A stretch of DNA of 64,000 bases from Streptomyces acidiscabies (GCF_020010905.1 NZ_JAGJBY010000001.1:3120001-3184000), one strand, 5' to 3'; shown: positions 32,529 through 41,873, numbered from the stretch's first letter. The notes: generated from the letters alone by a model not told the origin. A program made the numbers and translations.

Positions 32529-34058
32529 GTGGCAGCAGCACCAGTCTGGAGCGTCGACCCCCGAACCGGGAAGCAGCGGGAGCAGGTCGCCGACGAGGCG
32601 ACGGCCCAGGAGGTCGACGCCGCCGTCCGCGCCGCCCACGCCGCGCGCGCCTCCCTCGCCGACCGCACCGTCCGCGCGGCCTTCCTACGCAGCGCGGCCG
32701 ACCAGCTCGAAGCGGCCAAGGAAGCCCTCGTCGAGACCGCCGACGCGGAGACCGCGCTCGGCCCGGTCCGCCTCAACGGCGAGCTGGCCCGCACCTGTTA
32801 CCAGCTCCGCGCCTTCGCGGCCATCGTCGACGAGGGCGCCTTCCTCGACGTCGTCATCAACCACCCCGACGACACGGCCACGCCGCCGATCCCGGACCTG
32901 CGCCGCTACAAGGTCCCGCTGGGCGTCGTCGCCGTCTACTCGGCCTCGAACTTCCCCTTCGCCTTCTCGGTCGCCGGCGGCGACACCGCGAGCGCGCTGG
33001 CCGCCGGCAACCCGGTCGTCGTCAAGGCCCACCCCGACCACCCGGGGCTCTCCGAGCTGGTCGCCAAGGTCGTACGCCGCGCCGCCGCCGCGCACGGCAT
33101 CCCCGAGGGCGTCCTCGGTCTCGTCCACGGCTTCGAGTCCGGCATCGAGCTGATCAAGCACCCGCTGGTCGCCGCGGCCGGCTTCACCGGCTCCATCCGA
33201 GGGGGCCGCGCCCTCTTCGACGCCGCCGCCGCGCGCCCCACGCCCATCCCCTTCCACGGCGAGCTGGGCTCCCTCAACCCGGTCGTCGTCACGGAGGCCG
33301 CCGCCACCGAGCGCGCGGAGGCCATCGGTACGGGCCTCGCCGGCTCCATGACCCTCGGCGTCGGCCAGTTCTGCGTCAAGCCGGGCCTGGTCCTCGTCCC
33401 CTCCGGCGCGGCGGGCGACGGCCTGGTCAAGTCCCTCACGGCCGCCGTCAGCGACACGGACGCGGGCGTCCTGCTGGACCACCGCATGCGCGACAACTTC
33501 ATCGCGGGCGTCGCCGAACGAGCCCAACTCCCCGACGTGGAGTCCCCGGTGACCCCGGGCGCGGGCGGCGAGCACACGGTCAGCCCCGGCTTCCTCACGG
33601 TCCCGGCGGCCCGCCTCGCCACCGAGGGGGACCACGACCTCCTCCTCGAAGAGTGCTTCGGCCCGGTGACCGTCGTGGTCCGCTACGACGACGACGCCGA
33701 GGTCACCTCCGTCCTGTCCCGCCTCCCCGGCAACCTCACCGCCACCGTCCAGCTGTCGGAGGCGGAGGCGGCCGGAGAGGGCCGCGGCACCGACCTCCTT
33801 GCGGAGGTGACCCCCCTAGCAGGCCGCGTCCTGGTCAACGGCTGGCCCACGGGCGTCGCGGTCGCCGCCGCCCAGCACCACGGGGGCCCGTACCCGGCCA
33901 CGACGTCCACGTCCACGTCCGTCGGCGGCACGGCGATCGAACGCTGGATGCGGCCGGTCGTCTACCAGACGACGCCCACGGCGCTGCTGCCGCTGGAGCT
34001 GCGGGACGAGAACGAACTGGGCCTGCCCCGGCGGTTCAACGGGGTCCTGGAGCGCTAA
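32529..34058 (+). CDS. NADP-type aldehyde dehydrogenase (2-oxoglutarate semialdehyde dehydrogenase-like)
   Basis: This 509-residue enzyme of the aldehyde dehydrogenase superfamily is of the branch often named NADP(+)-dependent or 2,5-dioxovalerate dehydrogenase. The nucleotide-binding part has VFSASNFPF-like sequence (VYSASNFPFAFSVAGGDTAS). The catalytic Glu is in HGELGSLNP and the catalytic Cys in GVGQFCVKPG. GTG 32529 follows GGAGG by 8 bases. The branch oxidises 2-oxoglutarate semialdehyde to 2-oxoglutarate at the end of non-phosphorylating pentose and uronate pathways. It could thus complete the route begun at 6041-8682. Linkage to that route is inference; its direct regulator is the divergent IclR gene. 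Confidence 0.88.
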   Translation: MAAAPVWSVDPRTGKQREQVADEATAQEVDAAVRAAHAARASLADRTVRAAFLRSAADQLEAAKEALVETADAETALGPVRLNGELARTCYQLRAFAAIVDEGAFLDVVINHPDDTATPPIPDLRRYKVPLGVVAVYSASNFPFAFSVAGGDTASALAAGNPVVVKAHPDHPGLSELVAKVVRRAAAAHGIPEGVLGLVHGFESGIELIKHPLVAAAGFTGSIRGGRALFDAAAARPTPIPFHGELGSLNPVVVTEAAATERAEAIGTGLAGSMTLGVGQFCVKPGLVLVPSGAAGDGLVKSLTAAVSDTDAGVLLDHRMRDNFIAGVAERAQLPDVESPVTPGAGGEHTVSPGFLTVPAARLATEGDHDLLLEECFGPVTVVVRYDDDAEVTSVLSRLPGNLTATVQLSEAEAAGEGRGTDLLAEVTPLAGRVLVNGWPTGVAVAAAQHHGGPYPATTSTSTSVGGTAIERWMRPVVYQTTPTALLPLELRDENELGLPRRFNGVLER

Positions 34059-34064
34059 GTCCGT

Positions 34065-34097
34065 AGGGGGCGTGGGGAGTTGCTGCCCCGCGCCCCT
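34065..34097 (+). terminator. hairpin after the aldehyde dehydrogenase gene
   Basis: AGGGGGCGTGGGG (34065-34077) pairs with CCCCGCGCCCCT (34086-34097) with one bulge and one G-T pair. It begins seven bases after the stop. The arms resemble the G-rich core of the dispersed repeat found at 18907, 43441 and 45683. Confidence 0.65.
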
Positions 34098-34132
34098 GAG
34101 CGGCGTCAGCCGTACCCTGCGATGATTCGCCC

Positions 34133-34741
34133 ATGGATCTCTCGCTTCCCGAACTCCCCTTCCCCCTAAGGACTTACGGCCCCGCCGGCCACTGGTCCTA
34201 CGACGACGGCGTGCTCAGCGGATGGGCCGGGGCGCGACAGGACCGCTTCGTCTCACCCACCGAGGAATCCCTGGAACCGGCCTCCGACGCCCCCCGCCTC
34301 CTGGGCGCCCCGGAGGGAGACTTCCAGCTCATCGCCCGCGTCACCGTAGGCTTCAAGTCCCCCTTCGACGCAGGGGTGTTGTACGTCCACGTGGCAGACC
34401 GGGCCTGGGCCAAACTCTGCCTGGAACTCTCCCCGACCACGCCCACGGTCTGCACGGTGGTGACCCGGGGCCACTCGGACGACGCCAACTCCTTCACGGT
34501 GGACGGTAGTTCGGCCTGGCTCCGCATCAGCCGCACCGGCCGGGCCCTGGCCTTCCACGCCTCCCGCGACGGCGAACACTGGACCTTCGTACGCCTCTTC
34601 ACCTTGGGCGACACGGAAGAAACGGGCGCGGCTCTGATCGGCTTCATGGCCCAGTCCCCGATGGGCGAACAGTGTGTGGTGACGTACGACCACATCGAGT
34701 ACCGCCCGTACTGGCCAAAGGACTTGAGGGACGGCAGCTGA
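34133..34741 (+). CDS. DUF1349 domain protein
   Basis: This 202-residue protein without signal or membrane segment is a concanavalin-like beta-sandwich of the DUF1349 family: WSYDDGVLSGWAGARQDRFV, FDAGVLYVHVADRAWAKLCLEL, and SAWLRISRTGRALAFHASRD with GEHWTFVRLF. The family is seen in sugar-related loci and in yeast and bacterial proteins of unclear role; no enzymatic activity is established. It follows the dehydrogenase terminator, so it probably has its own promoter. The function is unknown. Confidence 0.8.
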   Translation: MDLSLPELPFPLRTYGPAGHWSYDDGVLSGWAGARQDRFVSPTEESLEPASDAPRLLGAPEGDFQLIARVTVGFKSPFDAGVLYVHVADRAWAKLCLELSPTTPTVCTVVTRGHSDDANSFTVDGSSAWLRISRTGRALAFHASRDGEHWTFVRLFTLGDTEETGAALIGFMAQSPMGEQCVVTYDHIEYRPYWPKDLRDGS

Positions 34742-34747
34742 CGGGAA

Positions 34748-35077
34748 TCACCCGCTCTGCTCCCGCAACTCGGCCAACCGCCGCCGATACAAGGGCCCAG
34801 CAGCATGAGCCCCCCGAGCCTTACTGGGCGTGGACTGCTCGACCAGATGATGAGCAACAGCCTTGAGATGAGCCGACCAGGCCAGCACATGCTGCTGAGC
34901 AGGCCGCCCACACTCCTGAGGCTCACCGGGAAGGCAGAGCGGCAGAGCCGGACTCACCTTGTTGACGGCATGCCGAACACAACGAGCAATAGCAGCCCAC
35001 TCCTCCTCGGTCCGCTGCACCCCGGTACTGGCACTCTCCCACCCCCAGGGCCCGAAGTCGTCTCCATGGTCATCCAC
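34748..35077 (-). CDS. small hypothetical protein
   Basis: This 109-residue protein is not recognised. It is acidic at the N-terminus (MDDHGDDFGPWGWES), then helical and rich in Ala, His and Glu, with no signal or membrane segment. Third-position GC is only moderately high compared with its neighbours. The plus strand of the same interval also has an open frame, but its composition is less like a protein. It is convergent to the DUF1349 gene, with seven bases between stops. Confidence 0.5.
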   Translation of the reverse strand: MDDHGDDFGPWGWESASTGVQRTEEEWAAIARCVRHAVNKVSPALPLCLPGEPQECGRPAQQHVLAWSAHLKAVAHHLVEQSTPSKARGAHAAGPLYRRRLAELREQSG

Positions 35078-35229
35078 GCAACAACTCCTGATCTCACGAC
35101 AAACCAGACAGGGCGCGGTAGATGCTAGCGGCCCCGAACGGCCAGGCGGGAATGAACCAGCCTGGTTGAACGTTCACGCAAGACGGCGGAGGAAGTCTCC
35201 GCACGAGACGACCGGAAAGAGCCGAAGAC

Positions 35230-35961
35230 ATGCGCGTCGAGATCTGGAGCGACATCGCCTGCCCGTGGTGCTACGTGGGCAAGGCCCGCTTCGAGAAGGC
35301 GCTGGCGGCCTTCCCGCACAAGGAGCAGGTGGAGGTCGTCCACAGGTCGTTCGAGCTGGACCCGGGCTGGAGCAAGAGCGAGAACGTCCCGGTCATCCCG
35401 ATGATCGCGAAGAAGTACGGGATCAGCGAGGCCCAGGCGGAGGCGGCGGAGGACAACCTCGGCACGCAGGCGGCGGCGGAGGGCCTGGCGTACAGGACGA
35501 GGGGCAGGGACCACGGCAGCACGTTCGACATGCACAGGGTCCTGCACTTCGCGAAGGAGCAGGGCAGGCAGGACGAGCTGATCCAGATCTTCTACCGGGC
35601 GAACTTCGCGGAGGAGCGCTCCGTGTACACGGAGGGTGACGAGCGCATCGTGGAGCTGGCGACGGAGGCGGGCCTGGCCGCGGACGAGGTCCGCAAGGTG
35701 CTGGCGGACCCGGAGGCGTACGCGGACGCGGTACGGGAGGACGAGCAGGAGGCGGCCCAACTGGGCGCTACGGGCGTGCCGTTCTTCGTGCTGGACCGCA
35801 AGTACGGCGTCTCGGGAGCCCAGCCGGCGGAGGTCTTCGCGCAGGCTCTCACCCAGGCATGGGGCGAACGCTCCCCGCTGACGCTGCTGGACCAGGGCGA
35901 CGCGGAGGCATGCGGCCCGGACGGCTGCGCGGTCCCGCAGCGCGAGGAAACGGCACGGTAA
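35230..35961 (+). CDS. DsbA family oxidoreductase (FrnE-like)
   Basis: This 243-residue cytoplasmic thioredoxin-fold protein has the active-site CPWC in WSDIACPWCYVGKARFE (about residues 12-15) and an inserted helical domain. The family cis-proline region is seen as GATGVPFFVLDRKYGVSGAQ. It is of the FrnE type, with possible disulfide isomerase or polyketide-related roles. A second cysteine pair is near the C-terminus (EACGPDGCAVPQ). Its ATG is preceded by GAAAGAG. No operon partner is evident. Confidence 0.9.
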   Translation: MRVEIWSDIACPWCYVGKARFEKALAAFPHKEQVEVVHRSFELDPGWSKSENVPVIPMIAKKYGISEAQAEAAEDNLGTQAAAEGLAYRTRGRDHGSTFDMHRVLHFAKEQGRQDELIQIFYRANFAEERSVYTEGDERIVELATEAGLAADEVRKVLADPEAYADAVREDEQEAAQLGATGVPFFVLDRKYGVSGAQPAEVFAQALTQAWGERSPLTLLDQGDAEACGPDGCAVPQREETAR

Positions 35962-36044
35962 CCGTTCTCCATTAAGTGCGCCTTGAAGGTACGGCGTAGC
36001 AAATAGCGATGGACGACGGCCACCAGCACCCGCACAGTGGACGC

Positions 36045-37097
36045 ATGGAGACGCCGTTCACGAACCTCGTCCGCGCCGAATTCGCCCCCCGCACCACGTA
36101 CCTCAACACGGCCAGCAGCGGCCTCCTCCCCGCCCGCGGTGTCACCGCGATCCAGGAAGCGGTGACGCTACGGGCACAGGGACAGCTGCTGGACCAGCTG
36201 TGGGCGGACGTGGAGACCTGCCGAGCCGCGTACGGAAGGCTGGCCGGCGTCCCCGCGGAGCGAGTCGCGGCGGGCCCCTCGGTGGCCACGCACACGGCCC
36301 TGATCGCCGCGTCCCTCCGGCCCGGCGCCGAAGTCCTCACGGCGGAGGACGACTTCACGTCCGTACTGAACCCGTTCCACGTCCGGGGCGACCTGAAGGT
36401 ACGCGCGGTCCCGTTGGACCGGCTGGCCGAATCGGTGCGCCCCGGCACGGAGTTGATCGCGGTGAGCGCGGCCCAGTCGGCGGACGGCCGCATCGCGGAC
36501 CTCCCGGCACTGAGGGAGGCGGCGCGTCGGCACGGCGCCCGCACATACGTCGACTTCTCCCAGGCGGCGGGCTGGCTCCCGTTCGACGCGAACGAGTACG
36601 ACTACACGGCGTCCGTCACCTTCAAGTGGCTGCTGGGCCCGCACGGTTCGGCGTTCCTGACGGTCCCGGAGGACTTCGGCACCCTCGTCCCCCTCCTCGC
36701 GAGCTGGGTCGCGGCGGAAACCCCGTGGGACAGCTGCTACGGCCCGGTCACCGAACTCGCCCACTCCGCAAGGCGGTTCGACACGACACCGGCGCTGTTC
36801 AGCTACGCGGGCCTGCGGGCGTCCCTCGAACTCGTGGAGGAGATAGGGGTGTCGGCGATCCACGCGCACGACCTGAGCCTGGCCGACCGCTTCCGTACGG
36901 GAGTCGAGACGCTGGGCCACCGGGCGCTCCCGGCGGACGGCTCGGCGATCGTGTCGGTGCCCGGACTGGGCGTGCGCCAGCCGGAGTTGGCGGAGAAGGG
37001 CATCCAAGTCTCCAACCGGGCGGGCAACTTGCGGGCGTCCTTCCACCTCAACAACACGCGGGAGGACGTGGACACCCTGCTGGAGGCGCTGCGCTGA
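36045..37097 (+). CDS. class V aminotransferase-fold PLP enzyme
   Basis: This 350-residue PLP-dependent enzyme of fold type I, NifS/class V group, has YLNTASSGLLPARGV at the N-terminus and VDFSQAAGWLPFD (the PLP-nitrogen Asp). The Schiff-base Lys is in SVTFKWLLGPHG. Size and the TFKW..GPHG motif fit isopenicillin-N epimerase-like or cysteine-desulfurase-like proteins. No Cys-containing sulfur-transfer loop is evident, so desulfuration is doubtful. The start is uncertain between 36009 and 36045; the latter gives the usual N-terminus. It is convergent with the MarR gene. Confidence 0.82.
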   Translation: METPFTNLVRAEFAPRTTYLNTASSGLLPARGVTAIQEAVTLRAQGQLLDQLWADVETCRAAYGRLAGVPAERVAAGPSVATHTALIAASLRPGAEVLTAEDDFTSVLNPFHVRGDLKVRAVPLDRLAESVRPGTELIAVSAAQSADGRIADLPALREAARRHGARTYVDFSQAAGWLPFDANEYDYTASVTFKWLLGPHGSAFLTVPEDFGTLVPLLASWVAAETPWDSCYGPVTELAHSARRFDTTPALFSYAGLRASLELVEEIGVSAIHAHDLSLADRFRTGVETLGHRALPADGSAIVSVPGLGVRQPELAEKGIQVSNRAGNLRASFHLNNTREDVDTLLEALR

Positions 37098-37122
37098 GAA
37101 CACCCGGCGCCCGCCCGTACGG

Positions 37123-37602
37123 TCAGCAGTTCTCCGGCGGGTCCCCCGTGCAGAGGTTCCCCTCCACGCGCCGCAGCATCGACAGGAACTGCGCCCGTTC
37201 CGGGCCGCTGAACCCGGCCAGCGCCCGCTCCTCCAGCTCCACCCACACCCGCTCGACCTCCTCCAGGATGCGCGAGCTGGTGTCGGTGGCCTCGACGAGG
37301 ACGGCACGCCCGTCGGCCGGGTCCGGCAGCCGCCGTACGTGTCCGGCCTGCTCCAGCCGCTGGAGCATCTTCGTGACCGTGGAGGGGTCGAGGTCGAGGA
37401 GTTTCACCAGGTCGGACTGGCGGGCGGCGCCGCAGCCCCAGAGGTGCATCATCACCAGCTCCTGGCCGGGGTGCAGGCCGAGCCCGCGCAGCAGGCCCGC
37501 GCTGGTGTGGCGGTGCAGCCGGGCTGCGCGCATCAGGGCGTGGTTCATCGGACCGCCGGAGCGTCGCTTTTCGGCGGTGCCCGTGTGTTCCCCGGCCTCC
37601 AT
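37123..37602 (-). CDS. MarR family transcriptional regulator
   Basis: This 159-residue winged-helix protein has RQSDLVKLLDLDPSTVTKML (recognition helix region) and LPDPADGRAVLVEATD (the wing with the D-x-R signature). It is divergent from the old-yellow-enzyme gene. The intergenic region has two copies of a TTGG(C/T)CG(A/G)CCA(A/T)-type site, so it probably represses that gene and itself. A reactive electrophile or quinone is a plausible effector given the partner enzyme. The C-terminal NLCTGDPPENC carries two cysteines that might sense oxidants. Confidence 0.88.
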   Translation of the reverse strand: MEAGEHTGTAEKRRSGGPMNHALMRAARLHRHTSAGLLRGLGLHPGQELVMMHLWGCGAARQSDLVKLLDLDPSTVTKMLQRLEQAGHVRRLPDPADGRAVLVEATDTSSRILEEVERVWVELEERALAGFSGPERAQFLSMLRRVEGNLCTGDPPENC

Positions 37603-37661
37603 CGGTCACTCCCCGCCTCGTCTTCCGCTGTCCGGAAGTCTACCGCCGCCCTCAAGATGCT

Positions 37662-37715
37662 TGGCCGACCAAACAATGGGGTAGGGTGGCGTTCGTCGAC
37701 TTATTTGGTCGGCCA
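37662..37715. promoter_or_regulatory. paired MarR operator
   Basis: TGGCCGACCAAA (37662-37673) and its exact reverse complement TTTGGTCGGCCA (37704-37715) lie 30 bases apart in the divergent promoter. Each half is itself a near-palindrome of the TTGGNCGNCCAA kind, so two dimers could bind. Confidence 0.75.
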
Positions 37716-37791
37716 TATAAATAATGGCGTGACCTGTTGCGCAACCGGTTGTGCAACTCGTCGTGCACCCCGCTGTCTCCTGGAGTCTCAC

Positions 37792-38856
37792 GTGACCACC
37801 GCGTTCGATCCGATCGACCTCTCCGGCACCCCCCTCGCCAACCGCATCGTCATGGCCCCGATGACCCGCAGCCGTGCCGCCGAGGGCGGGCTGCCCACGG
37901 CCCTCACCGTCGAGTACTACGTCCAGAGGGCTACGGCCGGACTGATCGTCACGGAGGGTATTCAGCCGTCCGTGGTAGGCCAGGGCTACCCCAGTACTCC
38001 CGGACTGCACTCCGCCGAGCAGGTCGCCGCGTGGCGCGAGGTCACCGATGCCGTGCACGAGGCCGGCGGCCGGATCTTCGCCCAGATCATGCACGCGGGG
38101 CGCATAGGCCACCCCTCGCTGCTCCCCGAGGGCGTCGTCAACGTCGGCGCCTCGCCCGTCGCCGCGAACGGGCAGGTCTTCACCGCCGAGGGCCCCAAGG
38201 ACATGATCGCGCCGCGCGAGCTGACCGGTGACGAGATCCGCGAGACCGTCCAGGACTTCGCCACCGCCGCCCGCAACGCGATCGACGCGGGCTTCGACGG
38301 CGTCGAACTCCACGGCGCCAACGGCTACTTGATCCACCAGTTCCTCGCGCCCGGCACCAACCACCGCACCGACGAATGGGGCGGTACGCCGGAGAAGCGC
38401 ATCCGTTTCGCCGTCGAGGTCGCCCGCGCCGTCGTCGCCGAGATCGGCGCCGCCCGCACCGCGATCCGCCTCTCGCCCGGCAACCACCTCAACGACATCT
38501 CGGAGCCCGACCCCGAGCCCGCGTACACCGCGCTGATCGCCGAGCTGGACCGTCTGGACCTCGCCTACGTCCACGTCATGGAGGTCGGCGACATCCGTGA
38601 GCTGACCCTGGCGCTGCGCAAGAGCTTCAGCAACGCGTTCGTCCTGAGCCCCGCGACCGACGGCCCCACCGGCCCCGACGCCCTCTCCCTCGTCGAGGAC
38701 GGCACCGCGGACCTGGTCGCCTACGGCCAGCTCTTCCTCGCCAACCCCGACCTCCCCGCCCGCCTGAAGTCCGGCGGCCCGTTCAACCAGCCCGACGTGG
38801 CGACGTTCTACGGCGGCACGGAGAAGGGCTACACGGACTACCCGACGCTGGGCTGA
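37792..38856 (+). CDS. alkene reductase, old yellow enzyme family
   Basis: This 354-residue FMN-binding TIM-barrel protein belongs to the OYE/NemA branch. Marks are IVMAPMTRSRA (N-terminal FMN site), FAQIMHAGRIGHP, and HGANGYLIHQFLAPGTNHRTD (shown here as HGANGYLIHQF plus NHRTDEWGG), carrying the substrate-binding His/Asn pair. It would reduce activated C=C bonds, nitro-esters or N-ethylmaleimide with NAD(P)H. The GTG 37792 has TGGAG six bases upstream. Divergence from a MarR gene with strong operators implies induction by an electrophile. Confidence 0.92.
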   Translation: MTTAFDPIDLSGTPLANRIVMAPMTRSRAAEGGLPTALTVEYYVQRATAGLIVTEGIQPSVVGQGYPSTPGLHSAEQVAAWREVTDAVHEAGGRIFAQIMHAGRIGHPSLLPEGVVNVGASPVAANGQVFTAEGPKDMIAPRELTGDEIRETVQDFATAARNAIDAGFDGVELHGANGYLIHQFLAPGTNHRTDEWGGTPEKRIRFAVEVARAVVAEIGAARTAIRLSPGNHLNDISEPDPEPAYTALIAELDRLDLAYVHVMEVGDIRELTLALRKSFSNAFVLSPATDGPTGPDALSLVEDGTADLVAYGQLFLANPDLPARLKSGGPFNQPDVATFYGGTEKGYTDYPTLG

Positions 38857-38902
38857 CCCTCAAGGGGCTGACCCTCCTCAGGGGGCTGGCTCTCAGGTAG
38901 GG

Positions 38903-38956
38903 GGGTGGGGGTACGAGGTAGAGGCGCCCGGCAGCACAGCCGCACGCCCCCCACCC
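38903..38956. terminator. candidate terminator between the OYE and DinB genes
   Basis: GGGTGGGGG (38903-38911) pairs with CCCCCACCC (38948-38956) across a 36-base loop in the 135-base gap between convergent genes. The flanks also hold GGCTGACCCTC direct repeats at 38851 and 38866. Structure is weaker than other hairpins here. Confidence 0.4.
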
Positions 38957-38991
38957 TCACCCCTACCCCTCACCCCCTCATACCTCCGCCC

Positions 38992-39534
38992 TCACGCCCC
39001 CGTCGTCCCGTCGATCGCCTCGCGCAGGATGTCCGCGTGCCCGTTGTGCCGGGCGTACTCCTCGATCAGGTGGACGAGGATCCAGCGCAGACTGAGGGGC
39101 GTACCGGCGAACGGACCGTCGGCGAGGTGCCCGGTCTCGTCGAGGGAGCGCCCGGCGATCAGCTCCTGACTCCGGGCGATCTCCCGGTGCCATACGTCGA
39201 GCGCCTCGTCGAGACCCCGGCCGGGGGAGAGGCGGTAACCGGTCTCCTCCTCGTAGACGTACGGCACCTCAAGACCCGCGAACGCCCGCTGGAACCAGTT
39301 CCGTTCGACCTCGGCCATGTGCTGGACGAGCCCGAGGAGCGTCAGCTCGGACGGCGCGGCGGCGGCCCGCCGCACCTGCTCGTCGTCCAGCCCGGCGCAC
39401 TTCAGCTCCAGCGTCGTCCGGTGAAACGCGAGCCAGCTCTCCAGCATGGCGGACTCGTCCGCCGTCCACGGCGGGACGGGCCGCCCGTCGGGAAGGGCGA
39501 GCGGGGGAGTGGGGGTGGAGGAGTCGGTCGTCAT
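38992..39534 (-). CDS. DinB family protein (DUF664)
   Basis: This 180-residue four-helix-bundle protein is of the DinB/mycothiol-transferase-like superfamily. Three metal-ligand histidines are expected; the sequence shows [14 protein letters not shown] and [20 protein letters not shown], which supply H...H...H positions. Related proteins are mycothiol- or bacillithiol-dependent S-transferases, but the thiol and substrate are unknown. ATG 39534 gives a typical length; the frame upstream to 39651 is Arg-rich and crosses the promoter region, so it is left out. Confidence 0.85.
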   Translation of the reverse strand: MTTDSSTPTPPLALPDGRPVPPWTADESAMLESWLAFHRTTLELKCAGLDDEQVRRAAAAPSELTLLGLVQHMAEVERNWFQRAFAGLEVPYVYEEETGYRLSPGRGLDEALDVWHREIARSQELIAGRSLDETGHLADGPFAGTPLSLRWILVHLIEEYARHNGHADILREAIDGTTGA

Positions 39535-39672
39535 ACGGGGAGCATGGCGCAGCCGACGGGGGTGCGCGGAGGATTTACGGCGGCGGCGTCGCGAGGACGC
39601 GGAGGATGGCCGAAACCCTCGTACCCCAGGACTACCCGGGTACCCCGGCACCCCTCGGGAGACGCCCGTGCC

Positions 39673-39721
39673 GCGCGCGGCTACCCCTCCAGTACCCCGT
39701 ACTACAGGGGTAGCCGCGCGC
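39673..39721. terminator. large nested hairpin downstream of the aminotransferase gene
   Basis: GCGCGCGGCTACCCCT (39673-39688) and its perfect complement (39706-39721) form a 16-bp stem. The 17-base loop contains a further stem, AGTAC/GTACT. It lies 10 bases beyond the stop of the minus-strand aminotransferase and upstream of the DinB gene on the same strand. Confidence 0.8.
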
Positions 39722-39730
39722 GTAGTACCC

Positions 39731-40834
39731 CTATCCCCAGGCCTCTTCCGCAGCGCGCCCAGCCGCCCCGGCGTCCGCCTCCACCCCTCGCTCCACCAGC
39801 ACGTCCCCGAGCACCGACAGGCACGCCACGACCACGTCCAACGCCGCGTGAGCCCCGTAATGGTTCACCCGGATCATCTCGGCGGCCAGCGCACCCCCAC
39901 CAGCCGCGAGCGGCAACGAAGGGTCGAGCTCCAGGGCCCGCGCGACCAGCTCCGAGGCCGGGAGGCCCGACGGCGTCCGCAGGGTCGTGGCGACGGGGGC
40001 CGCCTCGCCGGCGTCGTACACGTACGGCTCCAGGCCGCCGCCCAGCGCCCGCACGCCCGCGCGGGTCGCGGCAGCGGCGGAGGCGTGGCGGGACATGACC
40101 GTGTCCAGGCCCTCCGCCTCGATGCGCTTGACGCACGCCTCCAGCGCGAGCATCTCCAGCTGCGCGGGCGCGTGCAGGAGAGTCTTGCGACCGGCGTCGA
40201 CCCAGCGCTCCTTCCAGTCCAGGAGGGAGAGGTACGAGCGGCGCGGCGCCCCCGGGTTCGCGGCCATCCGCGCCCACGCCCGCTCGCTCACCGACACCGC
40301 CGACACCCCGGCGGGCCCGCCCATCGCCTTCTGCGCGCCGATGACGCACAGGTCGACCCCCCACACCTCAGGCAGTACGGGTTCGGCGCCGACGGAGGCG
40401 ACCGCGTCGAGGTAGAACAGGGCGTCGTAGTCCCGTAGTACCTCCCCGATCTCCGCGACCGGGTTCGTGTTGCCGGTCGCCGCCTCCGCGTGGACCAGGG
40501 ACACGAAGTCGATCGCGGGATGCGCGGCGAACGCCTCCCGGACCTGCGCCGCCGTCACTGCCGTGTGGAACGGCACCGCGAGGTCGATCACCGTCGCGCC
40601 GCAGTCCCGCAGCCAGTTCCCGAAGGTCTGCCCGTAGGGGCCGGTGATGATGTTCAGCGCCGTCGTCCCGGGCCCGGCACTCGCCCGGATCGCCCCCTCC
40701 AGCGGCAGCAGCGCCTCGCCCTGCATGATCACGACGTCCTGCGAGGTGCCCAGCAGCTTCGCGACCCGGTCCTCGATCGAGGCGAAGTGCGCTGCGCTCA
40801 GCGGGGGGAGGTCGAGGAGGGGATGGGTGGTCAC
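39731..40834 (-). CDS. class V aminotransferase (alanine/serine-glyoxylate type)
   Basis: This 367-residue PLP enzyme has [35 protein letters not shown] (substrate-side region) and [14 protein letters not shown] (PLP Asp). The Schiff-base Lys is in [16 protein letters not shown]. This pattern fits alanine-glyoxylate or serine-pyruvate/purine-ureido aminotransferases. I prefer the GTG at 40834 over one at 40873 because the conserved core begins shortly after and AGAG lies about 10 bases upstream. It is divergent from the amino-acid ABC operon and is followed by a strong nested hairpin. Confidence 0.85.
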   Translation of the reverse strand: MTTHPLLDLPPLSAAHFASIEDRVAKLLGTSQDVVIMQGEALLPLEGAIRASAGPGTTALNIITGPYGQTFGNWLRDCGATVIDLAVPFHTAVTAAQVREAFAAHPAIDFVSLVHAEAATGNTNPVAEIGEVLRDYDALFYLDAVASVGAEPVLPEVWGVDLCVIGAQKAMGGPAGVSAVSVSERAWARMAANPGAPRRSYLSLLDWKERWVDAGRKTLLHAPAQLEMLALEACVKRIEAEGLDTVMSRHASAAAATRAGVRALGGGLEPYVYDAGEAAPVATTLRTPSGLPASELVARALELDPSLPLAAGGGALAAEMIRVNHYGAHAALDVVVACLSVLGDVLVERGVEADAGAAGRAAEEAWG

Positions 40835-41027
40835 GGCGCTGCTCTTTTCGCTGCTCACGAACGGTCGACGCACAAGAGCGTAAACCCGTACCCGTTCATC
40901 CGTACGGCCCCCACCACCCCCGGCCCGATTTGAGAGACGGCCCGGCCTCCCTGATCGTCGGTACTACATCACTACGACCGCAGAGCTACATCAGGGAATA
41001 CCAGGGCAACCCCCTACGGAGGTCCAC

Positions 41028-41873
41028 GTGCACCCGCTCCCCGGCCGCCGTACCCGCCTGAAGGCCCTCACCGCCGCAGCCCTCCTCCTCGCCGCCCTCA
41101 CCGCCTGCACGTCGAGCGACGACGGTGGTTCCAAGACGGCCGCAGGAGGCGTGCAGCTCGCCAAGGCCGGACAGCTCACCACCTGCACCCACCTGCCCTA
41201 CCCGCCGTTCCAGTCGGAGATCGACGGCAAGGTGCAGGGCTTCGACGTCTCCCTGATCGACCTCGTCGCCAAGGACCTCGGCGTCAAGCAGACGATCCTC
41301 GACACCCCCTTCGAGAACTTCAAGACCGGCGCCTTCCTCAACTCGGGGGAGTGCGACGTGGCCGCCGCCGGCATGACCATCACCGCCGAACGCAAGAAGA
41401 ACGTCGACTTCTCCGACCCCTACTTCGATGCCACCCAAGCCGTCCTGGTCGACAGCAAGAGCGGCCTCACCTCGCTCGCCGACGTCAAGACGAAGAACGC
41501 CAAGCTCGGCGCACAGGCCCAGACGACCGGCGAGGACTACGCGAAGAAACAGGGCTTCGACCCGGTCTCCTTCGAGTCCTCCGACGCCGTCCTCAACGGC
41601 CTGCGCACCGGCCAGGTCAAGGCCGTCATCATCGACTACCCGGTCGTACAAGGCTGGCTGAAGACCAAGGCCAACGCGGACGCCTTCAAGGTCGTCGACA
41701 ACCTCAACACCGGTGAGCAGTACGGCTTCACGGTCAAGAAGGGCAACACGAAACTCCTCGCCGCCATCAACAAGGCGCTCGCACAGGCCCGTTCGGACGG
41801 CACGTACAAGACGCTGTACGAGAAGTGGATCGGCCCGTACGACGCCGCAGCGGCCTCGCCGTCCGCGTCATGA
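41028..41873 (+). CDS. polar amino-acid ABC transporter substrate-binding lipoprotein
   Basis: This 281-residue binding protein of family 3 (glutamine/arginine type) has a lipoprotein signal ending in lipobox LTAC (Cys27). Family marks are [20 protein letters not shown] with [34 protein letters not shown] and [16 protein letters not shown]. It would deliver a polar amino acid or a related amine to the permease encoded next. GTG 41028 is supported by GGAGG five bases upstream. The stop overlaps the permease start (ATGA). Confidence 0.92.
   Translation: MHPLPGRRTRLKALTAAALLLAALTACTSSDDGGSKTAAGGVQLAKAGQLTTCTHLPYPPFQSEIDGKVQGFDVSLIDLVAKDLGVKQTILDTPFENFKTGAFLNSGECDVAAAGMTITAERKKNVDFSDPYFDATQAVLVDSKSGLTSLADVKTKNAKLGAQAQTTGEDYAKKQGFDPVSFESSDAVLNGLRTGQVKAVIIDYPVVQGWLKTKANADAFKVVDNLNTGEQYGFTVKKGNTKLLAAINKALAQARSDGTYKTLYEKWIGPYDAAAASPSAS

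Noticed and set aside
34748..35128. Plus-strand open frame (34805-35128) as an alternative gene to the minus-strand hypothetical
   Set aside because: Its product is rich in Ser, Thr and Pro without structure, and codon third positions fit the minus-strand frame somewhat better; neither is certain.
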